This document shows, one piece after another, positions 11,071 to 21,435 of a DNA stretch of 64,000 bases. A program made the position numbers and the translations under genes. The notes under the pieces were generated by a model. It was given only the letters and a program-made list of their open reading frames with translations. It was not told the origin of the DNA and did no database searches. The stretch is taken from contig JAUPSS010000003.1 in the NCBI GenBank assembly GCA_040285825.1, positions 248,001-312,000 of the forward strand. The letters run 5' to 3'. Position 1 is the first letter of the stretch. Each line of letters begins with the position of its first letter. The DNA is from Eukaryota sp. TZLM1-RC. Lineage: Eukaryota > Metamonada: BaSk clade.

Positions 11071-11229
11071 TTTCTATCAAAACGCACTTCTGGCTTTTGA
11101 CCAATTCATGCAATCTTGATAGACGTTAAGCTTACTTTCGTTCTATCACTATATGATGTCACGATCAAATGATAGTTAAAGCAGCAACATCACAATACGC
11201 GTACAGGTACGCAATACATGGAAAAACAC
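11071..11229 (-). ncRNA. Conserved noncoding tail of Fanzor copy A, candidate guide-RNA region
   Basis: From the Fanzor stop codon (11230-11232) to GCGTTTTGATAGAAATTC the sequence is shared with copy B at 26693-26840 and then similarity ends abruptly, marking the element's right end. It contains a perfect hairpin GCGTAC-CT-GTACGC (11199-11212) and a weaker CTATCA/TGATAG pairing interrupted by a 14-bp segment absent from B. In OMEGA systems the guide RNA is encoded at the 3' end of the nuclease gene and overlaps the transposon end. Conservation, position and structure fit that; transcription is not shown. Confidence 0.45.
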
Positions 11230-13126
11230 TTATCTACGGGGTCTACGGAACGCCTCAGGTCTTTCATTGTAGTAGTGCTCACTTATGGCAATCTCCAGTT
11301 GGTTTCTGGAAGCTGAGATGTCCCTCGACCAGAGTGTCTGACATTGAGGGCATACAATATTATCATTGTGCACCCTCCCATCATCGTGATACAACTTTTG
11401 AATACCTTACAGCAATTCGTTTTGGCAGATATGTAGAATTCATCTCCATTAGGCTTCACATATGTAAAATGTTTCTGAATCTCCTTCAAAAAGCGCTTTC
11501 TTGGGGTTTTCACAGCTTGTCTTGATGGCCCATCACCTCCACTACCATACCAAATTATGGTTTCTCTTCCATTAGCCATTAGTTTAATTTTTTCAATTAA
11601 TCCCATTATCCTTTTTTGTCTTCTTATAAAGAAATCAAACTTGTTGCGGTGCAGGGCTCGGAGATCTCCATTTATCAGCAGTTGGTCTAGTATAGTTCTC
11701 GGGCGGAAGTCGGGATTGCTGATTTCTTCATGTGTCGGTACCCACATCAAAGGCATTGCTATTTCATTAAGATATTTGTGTAAATTCTTAGCAAAATAGC
11801 AATTTGGTGATACATGAGTCAGGACTGGTGGTTGAATGATCTTCTTTGCCTTTGGATTCAGAACAAGGCCCGAAAGTTGATGGTCTACATTATTATTTTC
11901 AATTCTTGATCCAATTGAATAACCACACAAATGTTTGTGATTAGGATCAATTGAATATTCAATTGGATCAACTGGAGGAGGCTCTTAGGCGTCGTCAGTT
12001 CTTCGACGTTGCATTGGACAAACATGTTTTTAAACTCTAGAGTTTCGTTTTCGACTCTTTGCAGGCGTATCGAGTTCCCCACTGGATATGGTGGTTGCCA
12101 ATTCTCTGGCTGTCCGGCAATTCTTATTTTTTTGGGGGCAAAAGAAAAAGTGAAGCGGATTGAAACAGCATCTGAACTGATTGTGTAAGTCAGATACTTC
12201 TTTTTTCTGAAAAAGGCAAACGGTTCTTTCAGCAGACAGTGGTTGGCATTAAAAGAGAGAAAATGCTGTTCCAGTTTTTGACTAAAAGAGATAAAGCCAG
12301 GAGAATAACTGGGGGATGGGCAGACGGCATTTCTTCGCATAGTGTCAGATGCAATATTTTCCAGAAAGGATAAAATATTTAGCCCAGCAGTGAATATGAA
12401 GGTGCTGTTGTCTGGACTGAGATCAACATTGTCCAGCATCAACATAGCGTTAAAACCATGAGGGTCGGCAACCTGCTGAGTAAATAGGTCCATTATGTAC
12501 TCATGGTGACCTTCATCATACCATGCGCGCAAAGAGTCAGGAATAGTGGCTGCAGTCGTGTTCACCACTAATGAAGCATATTTCTTTGGGCAAGGGCACT
12601 CAAAGAAGGTAGCCATTGTCCGGAAGAAGTTCAGCTTCCAGGAGACAGGACCATCAGTAAGTGTTTGACAAAAGCTGTTCGCCATTTGCAGTGCGCGAAA
12701 GCTTCTAATGTCAGAGTGGCACCAGTTGTCGGTTCCCTTCTGAAAGCCAATAGGAAAAAATGGCCAGCCAGGTCGGAAAGAGACATCATAGAGTGCGCGG
12801 TACACTTCCATATGATTCTCGACTGGGCGTCTCACAGTCGGATGAGGTACCATTACAAAGTTTTGACATTGATACCAAAACTGTTGTTGATATAACCAGA
12901 AAGCCATTTTCGGATATTGCAGGACGAACAGCTGTGCTAACCGGGCAGTAAGCACAGTGACAGTTCGAATATAGCGAAACTGTCTTTCCATTGAAACAAG
13001 AGCTGCAGTAGAGAACTGAGCAGCTCTTGCTGGAACTGTCGTCTTGCTGTCGTTTATTGGTTGATCACGAAGGTTAACCTCCCAGGGCAGTACACGCCCT
13101 CGACGTGGCAACTCTGGATTTGCCAT
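11230..13126 (-). mobile_element. Fanzor copy A, most complete Fanzor in the window
   Basis: The first frame (13126-11885, 413 aa) carries the N-terminal and recognition-type helical region, including FSQKLEQHFLSF and SSDAVSIRFTFSF. A frame change then leads to the second frame, which opens with YSIDPNHKHLCGYS (RuvC-I Asp) and contains HRNKFDFFIRRQKRIMGLIE and TIIWYGSGGDG (RuvC-II region). The end is the zinc ribbon and RuvC-III (CPQC, then SRDISASRN in copy B). Copy A has a 4-nt deletion after KTNCCKVF that breaks the zinc ribbon. Copy B has the same first frame change at the same place, so it is either ancestral damage or a small intron (26 nt, 11982-12007 would fit). No transposase or serine recombinase was seen beside it. 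Confidence 0.8.
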
Positions 13127-13720
13127 TGGGAATGTTAGTCAAGAAAAGATCAGACAGTCAACAATAAAAATTTGATTTGTTCACAACTTCATGCACCTGT
13201 GAAAATACAAAACATGAGCACAATGATAATTAAACCCTAAAATACGTGATACTTGAGCTGCCGCAACTATTTTCTTTCTTGAAAGGTTACAGTTGAAGGA
13301 GTTGTTTTAGGTGATAACATTAGCATATCCAATCAAGAAAACGTGTTGTTTCAATGTGTTCGTATAAAGTTTATTTTCATATAGTGACAGGTGTTTTGAT
13401 TCAACACAAACATTATGCCTGAAGGAGGGTTCTCCTCATCCTCCGATACAAACAGTCATTACCATACTCCCCATTCTACCAAATCCCATCACAGTCCAGA
13501 AATTCATACTATATTCCGACCTAATCCGACCTAATTCTCATAGCAGAAGCCATGTACATTATCAGTAAAAAAATAATTTCAAAGAATTATTGAACGAATT
13601 TCTCGACCTCTATTTCCGTCATTTAAAGCTGAACGAAACTGGCGGGAATTTTCCAAATGTCATCGAAACCCCTTTTCAAAATCTTTGAAATAGATTCTAT
13701 TCGTCTGTTCATAGGAAATT
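13127..13720. other. Region left of Fanzor copy A, no gene recognised
   Basis: Probably includes the left end of the copy A element, but copy B is truncated before this point, so the boundary cannot be placed by comparison. No terminal inverted repeat matching the right end was seen. Confidence 0.4.
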
Positions 13721-13859
13721 TGTTATAAATGATACTTTTTATCAGCTGAAAAGAGGTTTGGCAAATCAATTCGAGATCATTGATGACTTAAAACAGTTAA
13801 TGTTGGCTAGAAGTTTATACTTCTTTCATAATCTACATTTGTTTTTACCCAATGTAAAG

Positions 13860-14830
13860 GTAGATTTGCGTTTAAGAACTATGCTGTAAAGGATCACCCT
13901 CCGAAATGTTTAGGCTCGTGTTTTGGCTTATGTAATGCAAATTGTTATTTGAAATTGCCAACGTCACATCCAATTGAAAATTTACTTCCACTTCAGACCT
14001 CTAAAATATCTGAGCATGTTTTCTGGGACACACAGGCAATTTACAGAATTTTGATCCCTGATGAATCCAATTGCTTGAAAAATTCAGAAAAATTCTCTTC
14101 TTGCGGGAAATATTGTAGAATTCCAGCATCATTGGAAATGGATTTTTTGAACAGGAAAAAAAGTGCAGTAATTACCCAAATACAAGCCAAGGTTCAAAGA
14201 CAAGCCGAGCCCAAATACAATTCCTGAATTTCTGCGGCTTTATTAACAGGAACAGCTGTCCCGTAATCCAAGACAACAGAGTTTATTATTGATCCAATAA
14301 AAACAACCTTTTCTGATATCATGTTCAAAACATTTTAACTTTGAAGCTGTTATTAAGACATGTTTCCCTAAGTGTTGCCCACGATTAAAAGTAAATTCCC
14401 TCTTTGTTACTCCAAATGCCATTGTTTCTTTTTTCGGTTGCAACGACCTCAAAGCTCAAAAGGGCTGAAGGCATTCGATGTGGTCAATTGTACAGTCAGT
14501 GGAAACATTTAACACTGAAAACAATTTTGTTAAATGGATTAGGATTCCAGGCCACTTGACAGCATGGCTACAACCTACTGATAATATGTTTGTTTAGGTT
14601 GAGAAGTGTGAAATTGAAACTTGGGGACCAACTAGCAGAGTATTTCTTTAGTCCTGACGTTGCAACAAGTGCCACTAATGTAAGAGTAGTGATATTTGTT
14701 GGCAAAGAAAATGTCTGCCATTGGTTTAGTTTTTAATAATGCAGTATAAATGTTGAATTAATTGTTCTCTAATATAAGCCGGGTCCAGATACAATTCCTG
14801 AAATTCTGTGGTTTTCAATTGGATTTTGTT
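13860..14830 (+). mobile_element. Two LINE reverse-transcriptase N-terminal scraps
   Basis: At 14776 the plus strand reads KPGPDTIPEIL, and at 14203 it reads KPSPNTIPEFL. Both resemble the KxPGPDxIP motif at the start of non-LTR reverse transcriptase domains. The frame 13949-14227 just before the second motif may be the linker ahead of the RT. Orientation is opposite to the family B LINE at 14.9-16.6 kb, so at least two insertions are involved. Confidence 0.4.
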
Positions 14831-14894
14831 GACTTGTATTTGGGTGTCTACAATAATTATTTTTTAGGGAAGGAACAATTTCAACATCAACTAA

Positions 14895-16560
14895 TTACTT
14901 CCTCAAAGGAGAGGAATCTCCACCTACATTGTGAAACACTCTTTGAGCAAGAGCAAGTTCCACAGTCTCAACCATTTTACCAAGAGCTTTGTACAAACTG
15001 AAGTTAATTCGATTGATCCAGAAATTTAACCTAAACGAATGGCATTTTTTGATGATAAAATCATTAAATTCATTCAAAACTAAGGTTGCCTCAGGTCTTA
15101 ATCGTCCATTCAAAGAAATAGCAAGACCATTGAATTTTTCGTTTAGATTTTAAAAACTTATTCATTTTGAGTACTAAAGGATCAAAATGATTGTGCTTGA
15201 TTAATTCGTTTCGAGTTAACATTTTCATCACATCTTGATGTCCACAGTTTGTATTATTTGTAAGGTCAACTGACTCAACATAAATTAATAAATCAACAGT
15301 AACTTTAAATGAAGGCACAACATCCTTGGTGTCATTCGTCACAACATCTGGGTATAATGATTTCGAAATTTCTTCAATTTCAAAACTTAAACCTGAATTA
15401 CTACACATCGACCACAAGGTTTCTCTCACTCGATTGTGAAGAAAATCACGAAATTTTCCAAATTTGTTACAATTGAAGATATGGTGCAAAATAAAGAAAA
15501 GTCTACATCTACACTTCAAATCAGTTTGACCAATACTAGCAGGTACATGTAAATGTATGTTCATAGCAAGTCTGTAAACACCATCTTCTAACCACAATCC
15601 AAATTTTCGGGGAGGTTGAGTAATAGAAGCAGCACCATCAGAAACACCGTAAGAAAAGAAACTTCAAATAAAAACCTATATAGCTCTTTGTTTTTGAAAG
15701 ATTAGAAAGTAAACCATTCAAAAATTCTTCTTCCTCTATATCAGTAATTCTTTTTTGTAAATTAAGTGCAGCTTAGGTTAACACATCAAATAAACGAGCT
15801 TCAACTGTTTCTGGAGAAGTGTTTTGATGAACCAGTCATATACAAACATCTTGAGGAAAATCATTAGATTTTGAAGATAATAAAAATCCGGAAGATTGGA
15901 GTTTTTCACAAATGATAACCACAATGCAGGAAAACGTTTAGAAGAACTGAAAAGAAAATCTTTCATTCCACCAATAAAAGCTGCTTTGACAATTCTGCTT
16001 GCTTTGTGAAAACCAGTTCCACTATGTTTTGCGTTCAAAAATGTATTTTTCTATCTACGATGGATCAATTCCAACAAGTGAAGACAGAAAAGTGAAACGA
16101 ATTAGTTTGAATTTTTGAGCAATTGGGAGAGTAATTTCTGAACGTAAGCAGCGATAAAAATTATTTGAATCAGAATTAAAACAAATGTTTCTGGTAAACA
16201 ACTAGATATTTAGAAGAACCTGATCTAAAGCAAGAATTCTTTCTAGGACATTTGTATTTTTCTCAAATTATTTCCTATTTTCGAGACAATTTTCTCTTCA
16301 TTTCCAAGCAATACACCCAAACAGCGAACATCATTAAAATTTAATTCATTAAAATTTAATTCATTGAAATTGAATTCATTAAAAATTAATTTTGTTAAGG
16401 GAACTTGGAACAAAGCACTTTTTAGTACCAATCATCATCAAAATTGGGATTTTGAAATCCCCTTAAGCCGCACTTGCTATTAGTTATTTTCAAACCTAAT
16501 TATTTTGAATCTGCTATTAATTGATCAATATCGCGAGAAACGTCAGCTGAAACAACATGT
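14895..16560 (-). mobile_element. LINE family B, copy B1 (RT thumb, zinc finger, endonuclease)
   Basis: Minus-strand frames in order: an RT part with SADVSRDIDQLIADS and CLGVLLGNEEKIVSKIGN (16.56-16.24 kb); GTGFHKASRIVKAAFIGG (about 16.0 kb), a typical non-LTR thumb region; and GLWLEDGVYRLAMNIHLHVP followed by CRC...HHIFNCNKFGKFRDFL (CCHC-type finger) and KVTVDLLIYVESVDL (endonuclease core) at 15.6-15.1 kb. Stops and frameshifts show it is dead. It shares long near-identical stretches with B2 (50.8-52.0 kb) and B3 (57.2-58.0 kb). The right end near 14895 (cttcctcaaaggagagg) matches the 3' end of B2. Confidence 0.7.
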
Positions 16561-17099
16561 GAAAAGCCTTTCCAACTTTCAGATTACTGTTTTAATTGTG
16601 CCATAAAGACGGATGGTGTAAGTTCCTCCATACATCTCATACAAAAAGATAAAGTGGGGAAGAGTCGCCTTAAGAAGCCAGAAAAAGGTGAAAAAGACCC
16701 GTACTTGACCGAAATTCCACGAAATGAGCTGTTAAATAATATCTTGACCATAACCCTAGCATTAGGGACCAATTAATGGCTGGGAAACGAAAATTAAATT
16801 GCACAAATCCCAACATGTTAACTGAACCAAACTCAACTCCAACAAATGCAAGATTAGAATGGAATCTATCTACAAATAAAATCACGAACAAAACAAAGGA
16901 AGAAAAAAAGTTTTATTCACAAAATGAAAAAAAAACAAAAAAAAAACAAAACAAAAGATTCTAGACTTCGGGCAGAAACAAAATCCTCCTCCTCCAAATG
17001 AAAACAAGAAAACAAAATTAAAAAAAAACTTTCAAGAGGCTCACTGCTTCTCAAAGGAGAAGAGAAACTCTGAACATAGACCATCAAAAATTTTATAAG
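16561..17099. other. Spacer with A-rich low-complexity run
   Basis: Contains a strongly A-rich plus-strand run at about 16900-17030, made of interrupted A tracts. No gene is supported. It may be the A-rich tail or target of an old retro-insertion. Confidence 0.4.
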
Positions 17100-17716
17100 G
17101 ATGGCAAAGAATCATGGATTTATCAAAACAAAATTGTAAAGGAATGAAGAAAGAAGAACTAATACAAATTTCGAAGAAAACTCTGGATCATGAAAAAGTC
17201 AAATCTTGCTGCAAGGAAAAACAACTCTTCTCTCTATTGGAGCTTTTAGCTAAACAGAAATTAGAGTCATGAAATTAAGAAGATTTATGGACACAGAGAG
17301 GGTTGAAGCAAATTGGATGAATGAATTTGAATATAAATTTGGAGATCCAAAAAATAAAATTGAAGTGATTGATGATTGGAAACAAACAAATTTTAGACGT
17401 CAAGCACCTGTACAGAATGTTGGTTATAAAAAGTTGTTTAAAATATGTAACTTCCGTCTACTGCTCTTGGATGAATATAGAACTAGTTGTCGATGTCATG
17501 TATGTGTACTAGAGGGAAAAGAAGGTGAAATTGTAAAGAAACATCCAGTACCTAATCCAAGACCTTACAGGAGAGCAAAGGCTCCAACGGTCGTTAGGCA
17601 TGGTTAACTCACTTGCAAGAAGTGTGGATGTCTATGGAATCGTAATGTCAATGCTGTTCTTGATATGATTCATGTTGTGGATCAGTATATAAAAGGCAAT
17701 GAAAGACCTCAAGTTT
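17100..17716 (+). mobile_element. Fanzor relic F3, C-terminal half
   Basis: Same lineage as F2. An upstream frame reads KKEELIQISKKTLDHEKV and CCKEKQLFSLLELLAKQKLE; the main frame (17269-17607) reads FMDTERVEANWMNEFEYKFG, VIDDWKQTNFRRQ, FRLLLLDEYRTSCRCHVC. After a shift it continues CKKCGCLWNRNVNAVLDM and ends at 17716. The zinc ribbon is complete, but the third RuvC motif reads NRNVNA where NRDxNA is expected, so a catalytic Asp is lost. RuvC-I is absent. The host NELF-B-like gene starts 85 bp later in the same direction. Confidence 0.75.
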
Positions 17717-17726
17717 AGAAAAGATC

Positions 17727-17800
17727 TTGATTCATTTCATCTTCATATTCCAGTAATCTCAACGGGTTACTACAATTTCACATTTTTGTGCTATTAGCCG
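17727..17800 (+). promoter_or_regulatory. Leader with TTGATTCATTTCATC motif (NELF-B-like gene)
   Basis: The identical 15-mer precedes the SKA3-like gene at 8504. Here it lies between the Fanzor F3 stop and the ATG at 17801. Confidence 0.45.
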
Positions 17801-19393
17801 ATGTCTGCGTCAATTCTCAATGTACTTTCTGCTGCAGACGTGTCCCGACGTGATTCACTGAATCCTGTGATTCAGTCTTTACTTCAAAAACTGACCTCAT
17901 CAATTGTAGAATCTCCGGTTTATGATGTTCAAAAGCTTCTACCTCATGTCATACCCCACTCTTCTTCAACTTTACTTCAACCTGTCATTTCTTGTATTCT
18001 TTCACATAAAGGCTTAACTGACCAAGTATTATCCACTGTTGCACCTCTTCTGCCTCAATCGATACATGAAAACCACATTGCACTGTCCCCTTTTTACAAA
18101 GCAAATGTCTCAATTTTTGTCAACCAACTGTCTCTTAGATTCGAACAACAAATCCTTTCTTTAGACTCTTCTCACTTCTTTGCCCATCAAACTTCTCCCC
18201 TCGCCTCCCAATTACATGAGTTCTGTAGACAATGTGGCCAAGGTATTGCATCTGAATCATTTTTCTTTCCAGTTACCTTTTCATGGCTTCGGGATTGTAT
18301 TAAAACCCCTTTTGCTGGCCAAATTTTTGCTACCCTCTTAGCTCTATCAGCTGACATTACCCATACCCGTTTATACAAGTTCCCTCTCCATACCCCTTTC
18401 AAGCACATACTTCCCGTCCCTCCTCTAGCTGATCCCAAGCCAGGGTGTAAGAGAAAGATTTGTAGTCAAATCTCTGCCCTTTTGTCAAAAACGGAGCACG
18501 ATTGTTTACTGTTTCGTGACATTGGTTTTGCTTGTGCAGGACCTTTATCACACTCTTACTACTCTTTTCTTACGTTTAATGCCGTCAAGGAGGCTGCTTT
18601 AACAGAGCAAAAGCCCGATACTATCCTTAACACCCTCCACGAAGAGCAAGTTTATTTACCATTCACACTCCTTTGTATATCATCCATTTGGCCATTAGCC
18701 AGGAGCTCTGGGATTCCACCAGAAGATTCATCAGCTGCTGCCCTTCTTACATCAGTCATGATTATTGATGTCAAGAGAAGAACACGGCTGCACTTTTCTA
18801 ATGTTGATAGGACCTCCCAAGTTTGTTCATTTTGTCATCAGTCTTTGTCTCTCCCATTGGCTAGGATGCTTTTCACTCATTACTTGATTGACTTGGTTTC
18901 AATTGGAGATTTGGATGGTTTGGGATTTTTACTCAACAATGAGTTTAATTATACGTTATGTTCGTGGGGTATTCATTTAATGTTTATGAAGTTGGATGCA
19001 CTTCATAACAAAATTTCTGAAGATAAGTTTAGGCAAATCTCGATATTTCTTTTTGTCATTTTGGGGAAGAATTTGAAATCTTTTTCCGGTGCATCAAGTT
19101 ATTTTCAAAACAACCTTTATTCTCTAGTCGGTTATAGTAATGAATTTAAGGAGTGTTTATCATATTCTTTGGCAATTTTTGATAAATTTTTACCCCTCTG
19201 CTTATCTGGTGGCCGTTGCTATAGTATACAGGAAGCAGAATTTGTAGCACAAGCCCTTTCTTTGTGTGTTTGTGGCATCAGTAATTTCGATAAGAATTTA
19301 ATTGATGATTTTATTGTTACGTTGACTGGAAAATTAATGAATTTTGGTGAACTTAACAACCTCCTTATGGATTATCTTGGACGAATGGATTAA
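17801..19393 (+). CDS. Helical protein, possible NELF-B (COBRA1) homologue
   Basis: 530 aa, all-helical in appearance, no membrane segments. Several stretches resemble NELF-B in the right order: TLLQPVISCILSHKGLTDQV near residue 55 (NELF-B: LQPVVMCVMKHLPKVPEK), a segment around SFSWLRDCIKTPFAGQIFAT followed by LLALSAD, and DCLLFRDIGFACAGPLSHSY followed by YSFLTFNAVKEA. NELF-B is a subunit of the negative elongation factor that pauses RNA polymerase II. The similarity was judged by eye and is weak, so this is a hypothesis. An alternative is another helical-repeat scaffold. The gene is uninterrupted and converges on the membrane-protein gene. Confidence 0.4.
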   Translation: MSASILNVLSAADVSRRDSLNPVIQSLLQKLTSSIVESPVYDVQKLLPHVIPHSSSTLLQPVISCILSHKGLTDQVLSTVAPLLPQSIHENHIALSPFYKANVSIFVNQLSLRFEQQILSLDSSHFFAHQTSPLASQLHEFCRQCGQGIASESFFFPVTFSWLRDCIKTPFAGQIFATLLALSADITHTRLYKFPLHTPFKHILPVPPLADPKPGCKRKICSQISALLSKTEHDCLLFRDIGFACAGPLSHSYYSFLTFNAVKEAALTEQKPDTILNTLHEEQVYLPFTLLCISSIWPLARSSGIPPEDSSAAALLTSVMIIDVKRRTRLHFSNVDRTSQVCSFCHQSLSLPLARMLFTHYLIDLVSIGDLDGLGFLLNNEFNYTLCSWGIHLMFMKLDALHNKISEDKFRQISIFLFVILGKNLKSFSGASSYFQNNLYSLVGYSNEFKECLSYSLAIFDKFLPLCLSGGRCYSIQEAEFVAQALSLCVCGISNFDKNLIDDFIVTLTGKLMNFGELNNLLMDYLGRMD

Positions 19394-19421
19394 CTTATTC
19401 GAACATATTTAATAGTCTTTA

Positions 19422-21171
19422 TTATTTAGATGGAGTAGTGCCGCGAATCAAATGAAAAAATAACTGAATTTCTACAGCAAAAATCTTTCTTATTAAATTT
19501 ACAAGATTGGAAAATAATGTAAATAAAAGAATTGGAATTAGAAATAAAAAAGAGTACATTACTCTATCAAATTGATATCTAGTTGCGAAAAATACAACAA
19601 CAAAAGCAAAGAAAAACTGATTTTGAACAAATACAAAAGGTAGAAAAAGAAAATCAAAAATGGAAATGCAAATGAACAATTTTCCTTTGGTCTAGAAAAG
19701 AGTTAAATTTAATTTTAAATTTAAAAATTTAGGAAATTTTGACTGCCAAAAAGAACAAAAAGATTGAAATTTGGCCTGAAAAAATATGAAAAAAATTTGA
19801 GAGAAACCAAAAGAAAAAAGGAAAAAATGTAAGCCAAATCCAAAAAAACATTGACCGACAGGCTGCCAATTCTGGAAAAAAAGGGCTATTGTGTACTAGA
19901 AAAACAATGAAAAAAGACAAATAGGTACTGAAGCTTTTGACTATCGAGAGCAAATAGACTTTCCAAAAACAAAAAAAGAAAACAAAAACGATGAATAAAA
20001 TGGAAAAAAATGCCTCAAAACACAAAAGAAAAGGGAAAAATAAAACTAAAATAGTTAAGGAGTAGGCCAACAACAGTGGACTAGAAGAAGAATTCGATCT
20101 TAAAATAAAGATAAAGCAAGTAATCTTCAAAACTATCAAAAAAGGATGGTCCTTGACTTTCCACTTACCAATCAAGACTGAGCTCTTTTCTGACCCGTAA
20201 TTATGAATAATTGATTGAATCACTGGTGAAGTATAAGGATCTTCCATTTTTAGAAATTTCTGGGCAAAGGTTTGCTTTTTCTTGAAAATTTCTTTAAAGT
20301 AAACATTTAATTCTAAATCTACTGGTAAAACTGTTGAAGGAGCAAAATTGGGGCAAACGAATGGAACAAAGAAGGCAAATTTGTGAAAAAAGCTCCTGCT
20401 TGAGATGTAACCAGAAAAAGACTTGCTGATTAGATAAACAATGGCGGCAAACAGAATTTCAAAGTACCTCCTGATAACAATGAAGACATCTAAAGAGCAA
20501 AGTGTACTGTATTTTGTTGGTCCTTTGTTGTTCTTCAGTCCATGACATAGAAAACATTTGCTAAAAGTAAATGGTTGGAAAAAAAGAGATAGAAAATTGA
20601 TATTTAATAAAAAAGAGTTTCTCAATGAAAGAATGGGAAAGAGACGAAAAGACATCGAATTGAGCAATTCAAGATCTTGTGAAGTAAGAATTAATGAAAA
20701 AGCATCAAGACACATAACACAAATGATTAATAGTAGTAAAGGATTAAAGTTTAAAACAAGGCTGGAGCACCTGTGTAGTGAAAGAGAAACAACAATGATG
20801 GGGAGAACAACTAGGGAGACAACAAACAAAGCACTGAGGAAGGATTCCGCTAAGAGCGGGTGAATGAGATAGAGGAGAACATCAAGGGTTGGTACCAAGA
20901 AAGACGATTTAGAGATAGTAGACTGTGGAAATGAAGGAGAGAGTGTTAAGAAGATATTGCAGAGTGAATGAATGCTGAGAGGTGCCACAATAGTGAGATC
21001 ATTAGAGCAGGAAAGAATAGAAGGGAGAAAGTAAAGCTGAGAAACTGAGTAGAGACAAAACCTGATACAAAATTGAACAGGTCTACTCAGAGAGAAACAA
21101 AGAAAGTGATGAACGATATTCAAGATGATGAACAGCAGTACAGATGAGTAAAGTGCTGGTTCATGGAGCAT
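19422..21171 (-). CDS. Polytopic membrane protein of unknown family
   Basis: The main frame (21171-19729, 480 aa) is rich in Phe, Leu, Ile and Ser with many hydrophobic segments separated by short polar loops, plus one long hydrophilic loop (around residues 275-335). Just before its stop, a 52-nt GT-AG intron (19743-19692, ending in CTCTTTTCTAG) would join it in frame to a second hydrophobic stretch (19691-19422). That gives about 565 aa with more membrane segments. The join is inferred from frame and hydrophobicity. No family signature was recognised. The plus strand is A-rich here, which could inflate hydrophobic codons, but the frame length argues for a real gene. Confidence 0.6.
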
Positions 21172-21435
21172 TAAAATTGAAAAGAATCGAGTGGAGTGAA
21201 AAGTTTACAATTTTCTGCTAAGGTTCCAATCCAATGTATTACATACCGTTGACTAAATTTATGCAATTACTGTGTTCCTTTTAAAGGAAGGTTACAACCG
21301 TATTTTCTCCTGATAGATAAATGTACATATATTGATCAATAATTCCCAATTTAACCAAAAAAATAAAATTGGGATCCAGGAAAATAAAAAAAACTAAAAA
21401 CAATGTATAAAATAACGATAAATACTCCAAAAAAC

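Noticed and set aside
11071-13720. Transposase or IS607-type serine recombinase partner of Fanzor copy A
   Set aside because: No frame with recombinase motifs lies next to any Fanzor copy in the window.
16320-16400. Short repeat of TTTAATTCATTAAAA type as a functional satellite
   Set aside because: It is a microrepeat inside LINE copy B1 encoding NFNEL units and is too short to suggest function.
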